A DNA stretch of 33,479 nucleotides from Microcaldota archaeon (GTDB taxonomy: Archaea; Micrarchaeota; Micrarchaeia; Micrarchaeales; Micrarchaeaceae), in assembly GCA_021827995.1 (NCBI GenBank), contig JAKATK010000015.1:1-33479 (forward strand), in the 5' to 3' direction. The translations under genes and the position numbers were made by a program. Shown here one piece after another: positions 6,325 to 13,828 of this stretch. The notes under the pieces are model-generated. The model saw only the letters and a list, made by a program, of their open reading frames with translations, was not told where the DNA came from and searched no databases. How positions within the stretch are numbered: position 1 is the stretch's first letter; each line of letters opens with the position of its first letter.

Positions 6325-7779
6325 ATGGCTTTGGAATTCATGGATAGGATATCGAAGTTCATACCAGCCATCAGGAGCCCCGCGAAGCCCCTATCGCTCA
6401 GAGAGAAGATGTACTGGACTGCCGGCATAATAGCTGTCTACTTCTTGCTTTACAACACCTACGCCGTGGGCGTCAACCGCGTGGCGGTGTCGCAGCCGAT
6501 ACTCCAGCTCATAAGCATAATATTCGCAGCCAAGATAGGCAGCGTCATAACCGTAGGCATAGGGCCGATAGTCCTCTCGAGCATAGTGCTGCAGCTGCTG
6601 GTCGGCTCTGACGTGCTCAAGCTGGACATGGCGGACACGGCGCAGCGCGCCAGGTTCCAGAGCCTGCAGAAGCTGTCAGCAATAGCGATAGCGATCGTGG
6701 AGTCGTTTATATTCGTCTACACCGGCTATGTGCCGATCGCAGCGCCGAGCCTATTCGGCCTCGTCGTGTTCCAGCTACTGATCGGCGCCGTGACCATAGT
6801 GTTCCTTGACGAGATGATGAGCAAGTACGGCATAACCTCAGGCATAAACCTTTTCATAGCTGCCGGCGTGTCATACGCGATAATAGCAGGCACGTTCACG
6901 GTCATAATACCTGAAGCCGTGGCAGCGGTGCAGCAGGGCGGCGCCAACGCGCTGGCGAACGCAGTGCTGGCCTTCGGGCCGCTGTTCTTCGCGATAATAG
7001 TATTCCTCGTCAGCATCTACGCTTACGAGATGAAGGTAGAGTTGCCACTCGCGTTCGAGCAGCTCAGGGGCGTAGGCGGGCGCCTGCCCATCCCATTCCT
7101 GTACGTCAGCGTGCTGCCTGTAATACTGGCATCGTCGCTGGAGCTCAGCCTAACTGTATGGCTCAGGTTCCTGAGCGGCGTCCAGGGAAGCCTGGCCGGC
7201 CTTGCACACTTCATAGCCACTTACACGGTACAGGCGGGCGCGCCGGTGCTCAGCGGCGGCATAGCGTACCTCATCTCGCCGCAGTTCCCGCTGCCGTACT
7301 CCGGCACCTTCGGCGGCATAGGCGGTTACGGGCCCTACTTCAACTACCTACTGACGCAGACCAGCACCCTGGTGCTGCCATGGGGCGGCCAGGTCTTAGT
7401 GCCGGAGTGGGTGCACGTGATAATCTACACGCTAGTGCTCGTCGTGCTGTGCGTCATCTTCGGCAGGTTCTGGATAGAGATGACCGGCCAGAGCCCCAAG
7501 AACGTGGCGGAGCAGCTCGGCGAGGTAGGCTGGCAGATACCTGGGTTCAGGCGCGACCCGCGGATCATAGAGAACGTGCTCAAGAGGTACATACCCACCA
7601 TAACTGTGCTAGGCAGCATATTCGTCGGGCTTCTGGCCGCGCTCGCGACACTTACTGGTGCGGTCGGCACTGGCATGGGGATACTGCTGACCGTGGGCAT
7701 AATCTACATGGTATACCAGCAACTGGAGCAGGAGCGCATACGCGACACGTACCCGATACTCAACAAGATAGCGAAGTGA
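6325..7779 (+). CDS. secY: Preprotein translocase subunit SecY (Sec61 alpha)
   Basis: SecY is the channel-forming subunit of the membrane translocon that exports and inserts most surface proteins, including the class III-signal proteins encoded further right. The 484 residues form ten hydrophobic segments in the archaeal arrangement. Typical elements are the amphipathic N-terminus, YNTYAVG after helix 1, the plug region at ISIIFAAKIGSVITVGIGPIV, the cytosolic loop ELPLAFEQLRGVGGRLPIPF, and the C-terminal loop SPKNVAEQLGEVGWQIPGFR. ATG 6325 is chosen because GGTG lies at 6312-6315 and the first helix-preceding residues MALEFMDR match the family. An upstream TTG at 6289 is inside the promoter. 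The gene is away from the usual ribosomal protein operon. Confidence 0.97.
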   Translation: MALEFMDRISKFIPAIRSPAKPLSLREKMYWTAGIIAVYFLLYNTYAVGVNRVAVSQPILQLISIIFAAKIGSVITVGIGPIVLSSIVLQLLVGSDVLKLDMADTAQRARFQSLQKLSAIAIAIVESFIFVYTGYVPIAAPSLFGLVVFQLLIGAVTIVFLDEMMSKYGITSGINLFIAAGVSYAIIAGTFTVIIPEAVAAVQQGGANALANAVLAFGPLFFAIIVFLVSIYAYEMKVELPLAFEQLRGVGGRLPIPFLYVSVLPVILASSLELSLTVWLRFLSGVQGSLAGLAHFIATYTVQAGAPVLSGGIAYLISPQFPLPYSGTFGGIGGYGPYFNYLLTQTSTLVLPWGGQVLVPEWVHVIIYTLVLVVLCVIFGRFWIEMTGQSPKNVAEQLGEVGWQIPGFRRDPRIIENVLKRYIPTITVLGSIFVGLLAALATLTGAVGTGMGILLTVGIIYMVYQQLEQERIRDTYPILNKIAK

Positions 7780-7793
7780 CTCCCTGGACAACG

Positions 7794-7829
7794 CCTAGGT
7801 AACTTTTAATACCTAGGTAACTTTTAATA
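7794..7829 (+). repeat. Perfect 18-bp tandem duplication carrying the L40e promoter
   Basis: The 18-base unit CCTAGGTAACTTTTAATA occurs twice in exact head-to-tail copies (7794-7811, 7812-7829). Each copy contains a palindrome CCTAGG followed by a TATA-like CTTTTAATA, so the L40e operon has two identical core promoters 18 bases apart. Expected transcription starts are near 7834 and 7852, giving leaders of 50-70 bases before ATG 7903. Confidence 0.7.
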
Positions 7830-7902
7830 ATATGTGCCTGCAAACTAACTTGCCATTGGTTTCTGATGAAGTTGGCTCCTGTGATTCGGACAAGGTCTTT
7901 GA

Positions 7903-8055
7903 ATGGGAAAGTTTCCTATAGCAGATGCAGCGCTTGCGAAGGTGTGGATCTGCAAGAGGTGCAAGAGCAGGAACCCGGCAGGCAGCGAGCGATGCAGGAA
8001 GTGCAACTACCGGTACCTCAGACCGAAGCGCAAGGAGATAAAGGTTAAGAAGTAG
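7903..8055 (+). CDS. rpl40e: Ribosomal protein L40e
   Basis: This 50-residue zinc-ribbon protein of the large ribosomal subunit starts MGKFPIADAALAKVWICKRC. It has Cys17 and Cys20 (CKRC) and Cys31 and Cys34 (CRKC), which give the four zinc ligands. The basic tail ends KEIKVKK. Length and cysteine spacing are those of archaeal L40e. ATG 7903 is certain because an in-frame TGA lies directly upstream (7900-7902). It heads a small operon with a winged-helix protein starting 19 bases downstream. Overlapping longer frames on both strands are by-products of this gene's composition. Confidence 0.93.
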   Translation: MGKFPIADAALAKVWICKRCKSRNPAGSERCRKCNYRYLRPKRKEIKVKK

Positions 8056-8074
8056 TTTTGCGATTGGTGAGTTT

Positions 8075-8296
8075 GTGGTTGAGCTTACCCCGATAGAGCA
8101 GATCGTCGTCAAGGCGATGCAGGAGCTGGGAGCTACGAAGGACACGAGCATAAAGACCGCGGATGACATAGCGAAGAAGTGCAACCGGCCTAAGAGCATG
8201 GTCACTAACACGCTTGTCTCGCTCGCGGGCAAGGGCGTTATAAAGCGCGTTGCCAGGGAGAAGGCCGCGGGCTACTACGTTATGCAGACCTCGTGA
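8075..8296 (+). CDS. Small winged-helix protein
   Basis: The 73 residues form little more than one winged-helix domain. A leading helix EQIVVKAMQEL is followed by TADDIAKKCNRPKSMVTNTLVSLAGKGVIKRV, which has the helix-turn-helix pattern, and the wing REKAAGYYVM ends the protein. It probably binds DNA as a MarR-like or ArsR-like mini-regulator, but RNA binding is possible given its place next to a ribosomal protein gene. The GTG start at 8075 is supported by a GGTGA site four bases upstream (8066-8070). It is co-transcribed with L40e and with the unknown gene that follows after four bases. Confidence 0.82.
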   Translation: MVELTPIEQIVVKAMQELGATKDTSIKTADDIAKKCNRPKSMVTNTLVSLAGKGVIKRVAREKAAGYYVMQTS

Positions 8297-8300
8297 TTCG

Positions 8301-8765
8301 TTGGACGAGCCCAGCGAGTACATAGACTTCATGGCGAAGTACAAGGACTGGGTAGCCATAAAGCGGATGGGCATACGTAGCGGCACCAAGCCAGAAGAGG
8401 CGGTTTATCACTTGGCCGGTATACGCAGCACGATAGATACCAGGATGTACAGGCTGCTCGGGATAGACACGACCGTGCTGGACAAGGCATCGGCCTCGAT
8501 CACCTCTGGCATGAGGAAGAGTTACGACTCGCTCGGCGAGGCGGTAAAGAGGATGGGCTCAGCAGAAGCCAAGAGCGCCCTGTCAGCATCGTGCAACGGC
8601 AGGAAGGAGCTTGAACAGATAGCGGCGACATACCTGCTCGGCAAGGTCATAACAGATCTCAAGTTCGACTCATGCGTGAACCAGCTAATACTGTCTAAGG
8701 TCTTCCCTGAACTGAAGCCGCCGAAGGCGCCCGGCCGTACGGGCAGGGTCGCGGCCAGGACTTAA
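8301..8765 (+). CDS. Unknown helical protein in L40e operon
   Basis: This is an unrecognised protein of about 154 residues. It is predicted mostly alpha-helical and soluble, with a basic Pro/Gly/Arg-rich tail (KPPKAPGRTGRVAART) that could contact nucleic acid. The central part includes KPEEAVYHLAGIRSTIDTRMY and two cysteines (SASCNGRKE, DSCVNQL). The start is uncertain: TTG 8301 follows the winged-helix stop by four bases, and ATG 8331 (MAKYKDW) is the alternative. The frame is open further left but overlaps the upstream gene there. Operon position suggests a role tied to L40e or to the small winged-helix protein (inference only). Confidence 0.72.
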   Translation: MDEPSEYIDFMAKYKDWVAIKRMGIRSGTKPEEAVYHLAGIRSTIDTRMYRLLGIDTTVLDKASASITSGMRKSYDSLGEAVKRMGSAEAKSALSASCNGRKELEQIAATYLLGKVITDLKFDSCVNQLILSKVFPELKPPKAPGRTGRVAART

Positions 8766-8901
8766 TCGGTTTTGCCAGGTTATATAGGCCCGCAGTTGTC
8801 ACGCTCGACGCCCGGGCAGCGAGTGTGCACATTCTATATTCCTGCGTGCAAATCTGTGCGACTAAACGGGTGTATCCAGAACACACGATAAGCTTGGTGA
8901 A

Positions 8902-11163
8902 ATGAACTTCGCCAAATCTTTTCTTGGTCCGGCCAAAGGCCACGCTACGTACAACCGCGATAGGGCTATGCTACTGCTCAAGGTATCTACGGTTTATTTT
9001 GTCACGGCACTAATCCTGTTCCCGACGATAGCGGCGAACGCGACAAACCTGATAGCGGGGCACACTAGCGACGCTTACCAGGCATTGTGGAGCCTGTGGT
9101 GGGTCAAGTACTCCCTACTCACGCTGCACTCTAGCTTCTACACTGTCACGTACAGCGTCATGTACCCGATAGGCTTCGACACGGTATTCGATACCCTGTC
9201 GCCGATAGGCGGCGTGCTGTCAATACCGCTTCAATTCATCAGCCTGGCACTGGCCTACAACGTCCTCTTCTTCCTCGGCTTCATAGTGACCGGCCTCGGC
9301 GCCTTCGTGCTGTGCGAGTACGTGACAGGGGACCCGCTCGCGTCGTTCCTCGGCGGCTTCTTCTTCACATTCAGCGCCTTCCACATCGCCTACGAGATGC
9401 AACTACACACGCCCTTCTTCTTTCTCGGCTTCTCCGCGTTCTTTATGTACTTCGTGTTACGCGCACTGGACCAGGGAAGGGGCTACAGGTACGCCGCTCT
9501 GGCGGGCGCTGCGTTCGTGCTCGTAGTGTACATGGACGAGTACGAGGAGGGCATAATGGCGCTGCTGGGCGTGGCCATAGTACTCGCGGTGTACCTGCTG
9601 CGAAGGGATAACCGGCGCAGGCTATTCGGCGGCCAGCGCCTCTTCAAGCTTGCTGCGGTCGGATTCGTCTCCGCCTTTGCCCTGGGCTCGTTCGGTTTCG
9701 TACCGTTGATCTCCACGGCGCTGGCACCCAGCGGCCTGAGCGCGGTCAACCAGCAGAACCGTATAGCCGACAACATCGCGTGGAGCGCCAACTTCCTGGC
9801 CTTCTTCGTGCCCAACTACTACTTCTATGACAACGCTTTCCACACCGTTGCGCCGAACCTGCTGTACGTGTCTGATGGACAGGTGGCTTACGTGGGCCTT
9901 GCGGCGCTCGCGCTCGCGCTCTACGGAGTATACCGCGAACGCAGGAGGTCTGCCGTGTGGCTCATTTTAGCAGTGGTGATGGCGTGGCTCGCCCTCGGGC
10001 CCGACATCAAGTTCGGCAACATTTTGACCGGTATACCTGGTCCTTTCCTCCTGTACCACTATGTGCCACTGTTAAACATAATAAGGGAACCGGAGAGGTT
10101 TGACATAGTGGTGTCGCTCGCGATAGCGGTGCTCGCTGCGATAGGCGCTGCGAGGCTCTTCGCGGTAATGCGTTCGCACCCGGGCACTGGGACCAGACGC
10201 ACATATTTTGCCACGGCAGGCCTGTGCCTGTTCTTCCTGCTCGAGACCTTCGGACCATCGTTCCTGAACATGCCGCTGAGCCTGACCACGAACACTGCGG
10301 TGCCGCACTTCATAAGGCAGATGGCATACATGCCAGGCAACTTCTCCGTGCTGGTCCTGCCGCAATCTAGCCTCGGCAACTTCCTCTACAGCGGCATGGC
10401 GCAATATTACGAGACCGCGATGCAGAAGCCGCTTGTAGGCGGCGCCATAACCAGGTGGGACCTGCAGGAGGCCCTGACCATCTTCAGCATGCCACTGATA
10501 ACACAGGCAACATACTTAGCCACTTACAACAACCAGAGCTACTACACGCCGCCGTACGCGTCGCCGATAGACGAGAACTACACGAAGCAGTCGCTCAAGA
10601 CCCTTCTGGACTACAAGACCGGCTTCATCGTTGTGATAGATGCGGCGTACAACGGCGGCGCCTTCGACTCGCTCTATGGCTACCTCAATAAGACGTTCGG
10701 CGAGCCAGTTTACGCAGACTACAACGTGACGGTGTTCAGCACGGCGCGCGCTCTCAGCGGCAACCTCTACACTGGTTTCATAAGCTATTACGAACCGGAC
10801 CACTGGGGCGAGGTCGAGCTCCCCAATGGCTCTGCCTGGTGGACGCCAACGAACGAGTACGGCGTCGTGGTCACTTACGCGCCGTACGCCAACGGCACGG
10901 CACAGGTAATTGGCATCAACGCAACCATGCGGTTCGACGCGGTCGGAATGGACGGGGCGCAGACGCTGGCAGTGCAGAGCTACCCTACGACAACCGATGC
11001 GCACACCACACAGATACTGAGCGTCGGGCCGGAACCTGAGGAGTATACGCTGAGCATACCGATGGTTACAGGCCCCAGCGGCAACATAGTCGGTTTCTTC
11101 GACAACGCCGCTATCGGCGGGCAGGGCACAGTGCTAATAAGCAATATAACCTTCAGCGGGTGA
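8902..11163 (+). CDS. Large polytopic membrane protein, GT-C glycosyltransferase-like
   Basis: The 753-residue protein has roughly ten or eleven membrane helices in the first 430 residues. A soluble, probably extracellular domain of about 320 residues follows, rich in Tyr, Asn and N-X-S/T sites. The first extracellular loop has SDAYQALWSLWWVKY (Asp57). This resembles the D-x-x-Q/W loop of GT-C enzymes, in which the Asp after helix 1 is catalytic. Such enzymes transfer sugars from lipid carriers to glycans or proteins outside the membrane. An IIREPERFD loop precedes the last helices. Assignment rests on architecture, so YfhO-type or DUF-type relatives are possible. ATG 8902 follows GGTGA with only one base between. 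Possible TATA elements lie at 8779-8788 and 8829-8838. Confidence 0.85.
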   Translation: MNFAKSFLGPAKGHATYNRDRAMLLLKVSTVYFVTALILFPTIAANATNLIAGHTSDAYQALWSLWWVKYSLLTLHSSFYTVTYSVMYPIGFDTVFDTLSPIGGVLSIPLQFISLALAYNVLFFLGFIVTGLGAFVLCEYVTGDPLASFLGGFFFTFSAFHIAYEMQLHTPFFFLGFSAFFMYFVLRALDQGRGYRYAALAGAAFVLVVYMDEYEEGIMALLGVAIVLAVYLLRRDNRRRLFGGQRLFKLAAVGFVSAFALGSFGFVPLISTALAPSGLSAVNQQNRIADNIAWSANFLAFFVPNYYFYDNAFHTVAPNLLYVSDGQVAYVGLAALALALYGVYRERRRSAVWLILAVVMAWLALGPDIKFGNILTGIPGPFLLYHYVPLLNIIREPERFDIVVSLAIAVLAAIGAARLFAVMRSHPGTGTRRTYFATAGLCLFFLLETFGPSFLNMPLSLTTNTAVPHFIRQMAYMPGNFSVLVLPQSSLGNFLYSGMAQYYETAMQKPLVGGAITRWDLQEALTIFSMPLITQATYLATYNNQSYYTPPYASPIDENYTKQSLKTLLDYKTGFIVVIDAAYNGGAFDSLYGYLNKTFGEPVYADYNVTVFSTARALSGNLYTGFISYYEPDHWGEVELPNGSAWWTPTNEYGVVVTYAPYANGTAQVIGINATMRFDAVGMDGAQTLAVQSYPTTTDAHTTQILSVGPEPEEYTLSIPMVTGPSGNIVGFFDNAAIGGQGTVLISNITFSG

Positions 11164-11169
11164 GCACTG

Positions 11170-11499
11170 TCAGCGCACGTGGTGGGAGGCCCTGAACTTC
11201 TTTATCAGCTCGACGGCCTGCGCCACGGCCCTGTTCACGTCCGCTACGGTGCGCGCGCCCGTGCATATCATCTTCCCGTTCTTGAATAGCAGAAGCGCGG
11301 CCTTTGGCTCGTGTATCTTCAGTATGGCGCCGGGGAACTGCTCCGGCTCGTAGTCTATGTCGTGCGACGAGCTAGCCAGGCCGTACAGGTCGAGCTCTAT
11401 GTTCAGATCGGCGCTAGCTACGATGTTCTCGACCCTGTAGGTCGGCCTAAGAACCACGTGCTTGTGCGGCGGCGCGATCTGGCCGCCCTCCTGAGCCAT
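11170..11499 (-). CDS. Single-repeat TATA-binding protein homologue (half TBP)
   Basis: This is a TATA-box binding protein fold, but only one of the two repeats is present. The 109 residues cover YRVENIVASADLNIELDL, YEPEQFPGAIL, EPKAALLLF and GKMICTGARTVADVNRAV, which align along one complete TBP repeat. The two phenylalanines that kink DNA in TBP are kept (Phe55 in QFPG, Phe72 in LLLF). A normal archaeal TBP is about 180 residues. No second repeat exists on either side: the membrane protein gene ends at 11163 and the L21e promoter lies upstream. ATG 11499 is chosen over TTG 11529 because the TATA box at 11531-11541 predicts a start near 11512. It could homodimerise into a saddle or pair with a full TBP encoded elsewhere. 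Confidence 0.85.
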   Translation of the reverse strand: MAQEGGQIAPPHKHVVLRPTYRVENIVASADLNIELDLYGLASSSHDIDYEPEQFPGAILKIHEPKAALLLFKNGKMICTGARTVADVNRAVAQAVELIKKFRASHHVR

Positions 11500-11530
11500 T
11501 GGAACACTGAGTGCTCTCTTCTCAACCAAA

Positions 11531-11541
11531 CTATATATATA
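11531..11541. promoter_or_regulatory. Near-symmetrical TATA box shared by half-TBP and L21e genes
   Basis: CTATATATATATTAG is an almost symmetrical TATA block in the 83 bases between the two start codons. Leftward it fits a start near 11512 for the TBP-like gene (ATG 11499). Rightward it fits a start near 11563 for L21e (ATG 11583). It is the only TATA-like element in the gap. Confidence 0.55.
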
Positions 11542-11582
11542 TTAGCGTTCAGATAATGCCACGGCTATAGATGGTGTTTTGG

Positions 11583-11903
11583 ATGAGCGAGCGTTCACAC
11601 GGCCTGTTCGCGGGGAGGACAAGGCACCTGTCTAGGCATCACAGGCTGTCATCCATAGGCGTAACTGGCAGGATAAAGAACTTCGAGATCGGCGACAAGG
11701 TCGCGGTGGTGCCGAAGGGCAACATCAAGAACATACCGCACCCGAGGTACAGGGGCAGGATCGGCACAGTGTTGGAGAAGCGCGGCTCTGCCTATGTGGT
11801 TGAGCTCAAGGTATTCAACGCTGTCAGGCACCTGGTAGTGCCAGCGGTGCACCTCGAAGCTGTGGCGCGGCCTAGTAGTGCAGCTTCTTCACGTAAGGCT
11901 TGA
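11583..11903 (+). CDS. rpl21e: Ribosomal protein L21e
   Basis: This is an archaeal/eukaryotic-type large-subunit protein. The 106 residues begin MSERSHGLFAGRTRHLSR, matching the family's KRSHG...TR start. They continue through the SH3-like core FEIGDKVAVVPKGN, the family hallmark PHPRYRGRIGTVLEKRGSAYVVEL, and VRHLVVPAVHLE. ATG 11583 is preferred over ATG 11571 because GGTG at 11573-11576 is the ribosome-binding site and the family N-terminus starts there. The C-terminus carries an extra Ala/Ser-rich tail that overlaps the convergent DUF655 gene by 32 bases. In many archaea L21e, rpoF and DUF655 lie in one operon. Here L21e has been flipped to face the other two. Confidence 0.95.
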   Translation: MSERSHGLFAGRTRHLSRHHRLSSIGVTGRIKNFEIGDKVAVVPKGNIKNIPHPRYRGRIGTVLEKRGSAYVVELKVFNAVRHLVVPAVHLEAVARPSSAASSRKA

Positions 11904-12453
11904 CGAATAGGTAGAACCTCTCGTTGCCGCTGAGCTCCATTACGACCCTATCGGAGAGCAGCTTTACCGGGTCCTGCAACAGCGGCACCCTCGTCGCTAT
12001 GTCGGCGAAGCTCTCGAACCTCTTCTCTTCTCTAGCCGTGAGTATGGCTTTCAGGTGCTTCTTGCCTACGTTCGGCAGCAGCTCAAGAGTGTGCTGCCTT
12101 ATGCTCATGGGCCCTGCGTTGTTGAAGACGTCGACGAAGCGCTGCTCGTTGTTCTTTATCACCATCGCTACCATGCCAGGCAGCTCGCGCTTCGCGGTCT
12201 CTGTTAGCTTGTCGAAGGTTATGCGCGCCTTTATTATGGATATCTTGTCGCGCTCGTCCCTGCCGATGTAGACCTGCTCCGCAGTCTTGAGCACCACGCC
12301 CGGCTTGGGCTCGGCCTCTAGCAGAGTGAACCAGGTGTCGCCCATCAGCTGAGCTACAGGCTCAGGCCTGTTGGAGAAGGACTTGCCGGTGAGCAGGAAG
12401 TCGAGCACGTATGCGTACTCTTCCCTGCGCTCCTCATGCTTTTCCTCCTCCAT
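11872..12453 (-). CDS. DUF655 family protein (predicted nucleic-acid binding)
   Basis: This conserved archaeal protein of the DUF655/COG1491 group is usually found beside rpoF. The N-terminal part has the family start EYAYVLDFL followed by an OB-like beta region (WFTLLEAEPKPGVVLKTAEQVYIG). The second half contains a helix-hairpin-helix-like segment, HTLELLPNVGKKHLKAILTAREEKRFESFADI, consistent with nucleic-acid binding. ATG 12453 (193 residues) matches the family N-terminus. An alternative TTG at 12486 overlaps the rpoF stop by two bases and would imply translational coupling. It is co-transcribed with rpoF. The precise function is unknown; a link to ribosome biogenesis or transcription is inferred only from conserved neighbourhood. 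Confidence 0.9.
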   Translation of the reverse strand: MEEEKHEERREEYAYVLDFLLTGKSFSNRPEPVAQLMGDTWFTLLEAEPKPGVVLKTAEQVYIGRDERDKISIIKARITFDKLTETAKRELPGMVAMVIKNNEQRFVDVFNNAGPMSIRQHTLELLPNVGKKHLKAILTAREEKRFESFADIATRVPLLQDPVKLLSDRVVMELSGNERFYLFVKPYVKKLHY

Positions 12454-12482
12454 GAAACCATCTCGGGCAACATCGGAAGCAT

Positions 12483-12818
12483 TCAAACACTGGCCTTCTT
12501 CACTATTTCAAAGACCTTACCGACGAGCTCGTCGTCGAGAGGCTGCTTCGCGCCCGCCAGGACCTGCCTGAGCGAGGGCTCGTTCTTGGGCATAACGTTG
12601 AGCACGCTTGTGATCGTACTTGGCTGCAGTACCTTCAGCTCCTCCATGGACTTCTTGGCCGTCTCGTACTTAGAGTCGGACAAGGCGAACTTCTTGGCGT
12701 GATCCAGCGCTATCTGCTGCTCGTAGGAGAGCGCGCCATCCTTGCCCCTGGCAGAAAGTACCTCAGCTACCTCGTTGAGCGATGCGCTGCGAACCTGCTT
12801 GGCGTCGAGTCCTATCAT
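12483..12818 (-). CDS. rpoF: DNA-directed RNA polymerase subunit F (Rpo4/RPB4)
   Basis: This subunit forms the stalk of archaeal RNA polymerase together with subunit E (Rpo7). The 111 residues are all-helical and carry the family pattern: an N-terminal strand/helix MIGLDAKQVRSASLNEVAEVL, then YEQQIALDHAKKFA, KKSMEELKVLQPSTITSVLNVMPKN, and the HRDC-like C-terminal helices. ATG 12818 is preceded by GGTGG with five bases spacing. It leads a two-gene operon with the DUF655 gene, the usual archaeal arrangement. The partner rpoE is not in the window. Confidence 0.93.
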   Translation of the reverse strand: MIGLDAKQVRSASLNEVAEVLSARGKDGALSYEQQIALDHAKKFALSDSKYETAKKSMEELKVLQPSTITSVLNVMPKNEPSLRQVLAGAKQPLDDELVGKVFEIVKKASV

Positions 12819-12919
12819 TGAACCACCGCTATGTGTGCGCGCTTGCTATTAAAGCCTTGTGTACAGTCCAGCAAACGGATATAATAGCTTTCTTTGTGCA
12901 TTAATAAAAAGGTTTTGAG

Positions 12920-13828
12920 ATGGACCCGAAGACTGCCTTTGAGAAGGTCCTCACGGAAGTCAAGAAGAAGATAGCCGGTAAGAGCGAGATCATAGAGCTG
13001 ATGTTCATAGCCATTCTGGCCAATGGCCACGTGCTCCTGGAGGGCGTGCCAGGAGTGGCGAAGACCACAATGACGAAGACCCTGGCCGACACTATCCAGT
13101 CACAGTTCACCAGGATACAGGGCATGCCAGACCTGGAAATAAAGGATATCATAGGCTACACCTACGTCGATGACAAGAACGAGGTGCAGCTGAAGAGGGG
13201 GCCAATCTTCACTAACATACTGCTAATAGACGAGCTCAACAGGGCACCGCCGAGGACCAACACGGCCCTGCTCGAGGCGCTAGAGGAGAGGCAGGTCACG
13301 ATAGGCGGGGCTAGCCTGCCGCTGTACAAGCCGTTCATGGCCCTGGCGACGCAGAACCCGCTCAACATAGAGGGCACCACCCCGCTGCCGAAGGTCCTCG
13401 CCGACAGGTTCCTCATGCGCTTGGCGGTGTCGTACCCGACGATGGAGGAGGAGCAGCAGATGCTGCGCATAAAGGAGCGCGAGGAGAAGATAGTGACACA
13501 GAAGGTGCTAACCACGGACGACATAATCGGCATGCAGGACATGGTGAACGGGATCGTGATGCCAGACGAGGTGATAGCTTACATAACCAAGGTGGTGGAC
13601 GCCACGAGGAAGGACATACACATCACCATGGGCGCCAGCCCGCGATCGGAGATAAGCTTCATGAGGTGCGCGAAGGCTAGGGCGCTCATCCAGGGGCGCA
13701 AGGAGGCCACTATCGACGATATAAAGTTCCTGGCGGAGCCGGTGCTGAGCCACAGGCTCGTAGTGAGGGCCAGCGGCGGCCTAGGCGTGGGCGGAATAAT
13801 TAAGGGCATCGTTGCTACGACGCGGTGA
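12920..13828 (+). CDS. MoxR-type AAA+ ATPase
   Basis: This 302-residue AAA+ chaperone-like ATPase belongs to the MoxR/RavA clade. Walker A is GVPGVAKTT (43-51). Walker B is ILLIDELNRAPP (100-111), followed by the conserved PRTNTALLEALEERQVT. Sensor 1 is in ATQNPLNIEGTTPLP. The C-terminal lid has MGASPRSEISFMRCAKARA with the sensor 2 arginine. MoxR proteins usually sit with DUF58 and VWA-domain genes whose products they mature, but none is adjacent here, so its client is unknown. ATG 12920 follows GGATATAATAG (12877-12887), giving an approximately ten-base leader. The 3' end overlaps the convergent GGPP synthase gene by 48 bases. Confidence 0.93.
   Translation: MDPKTAFEKVLTEVKKKIAGKSEIIELMFIAILANGHVLLEGVPGVAKTTMTKTLADTIQSQFTRIQGMPDLEIKDIIGYTYVDDKNEVQLKRGPIFTNILLIDELNRAPPRTNTALLEALEERQVTIGGASLPLYKPFMALATQNPLNIEGTTPLPKVLADRFLMRLAVSYPTMEEEQQMLRIKEREEKIVTQKVLTTDDIIGMQDMVNGIVMPDEVIAYITKVVDATRKDIHITMGASPRSEISFMRCAKARALIQGRKEATIDDIKFLAEPVLSHRLVVRASGGLGVGGIIKGIVATTR

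Noticed and set aside
7866-8048. 60-residue plus-strand frame over the L40e gene
   Set aside because: It is an out-of-frame reading. The overlapping frame gives an intact L40e with all four zinc cysteines.
10516-11004. Long minus-strand frame inside the GT-C-like gene
   Set aside because: It is a GC-driven antisense shadow rich in Arg/Val with no promoter or domain; the sense frame is a coherent membrane protein.
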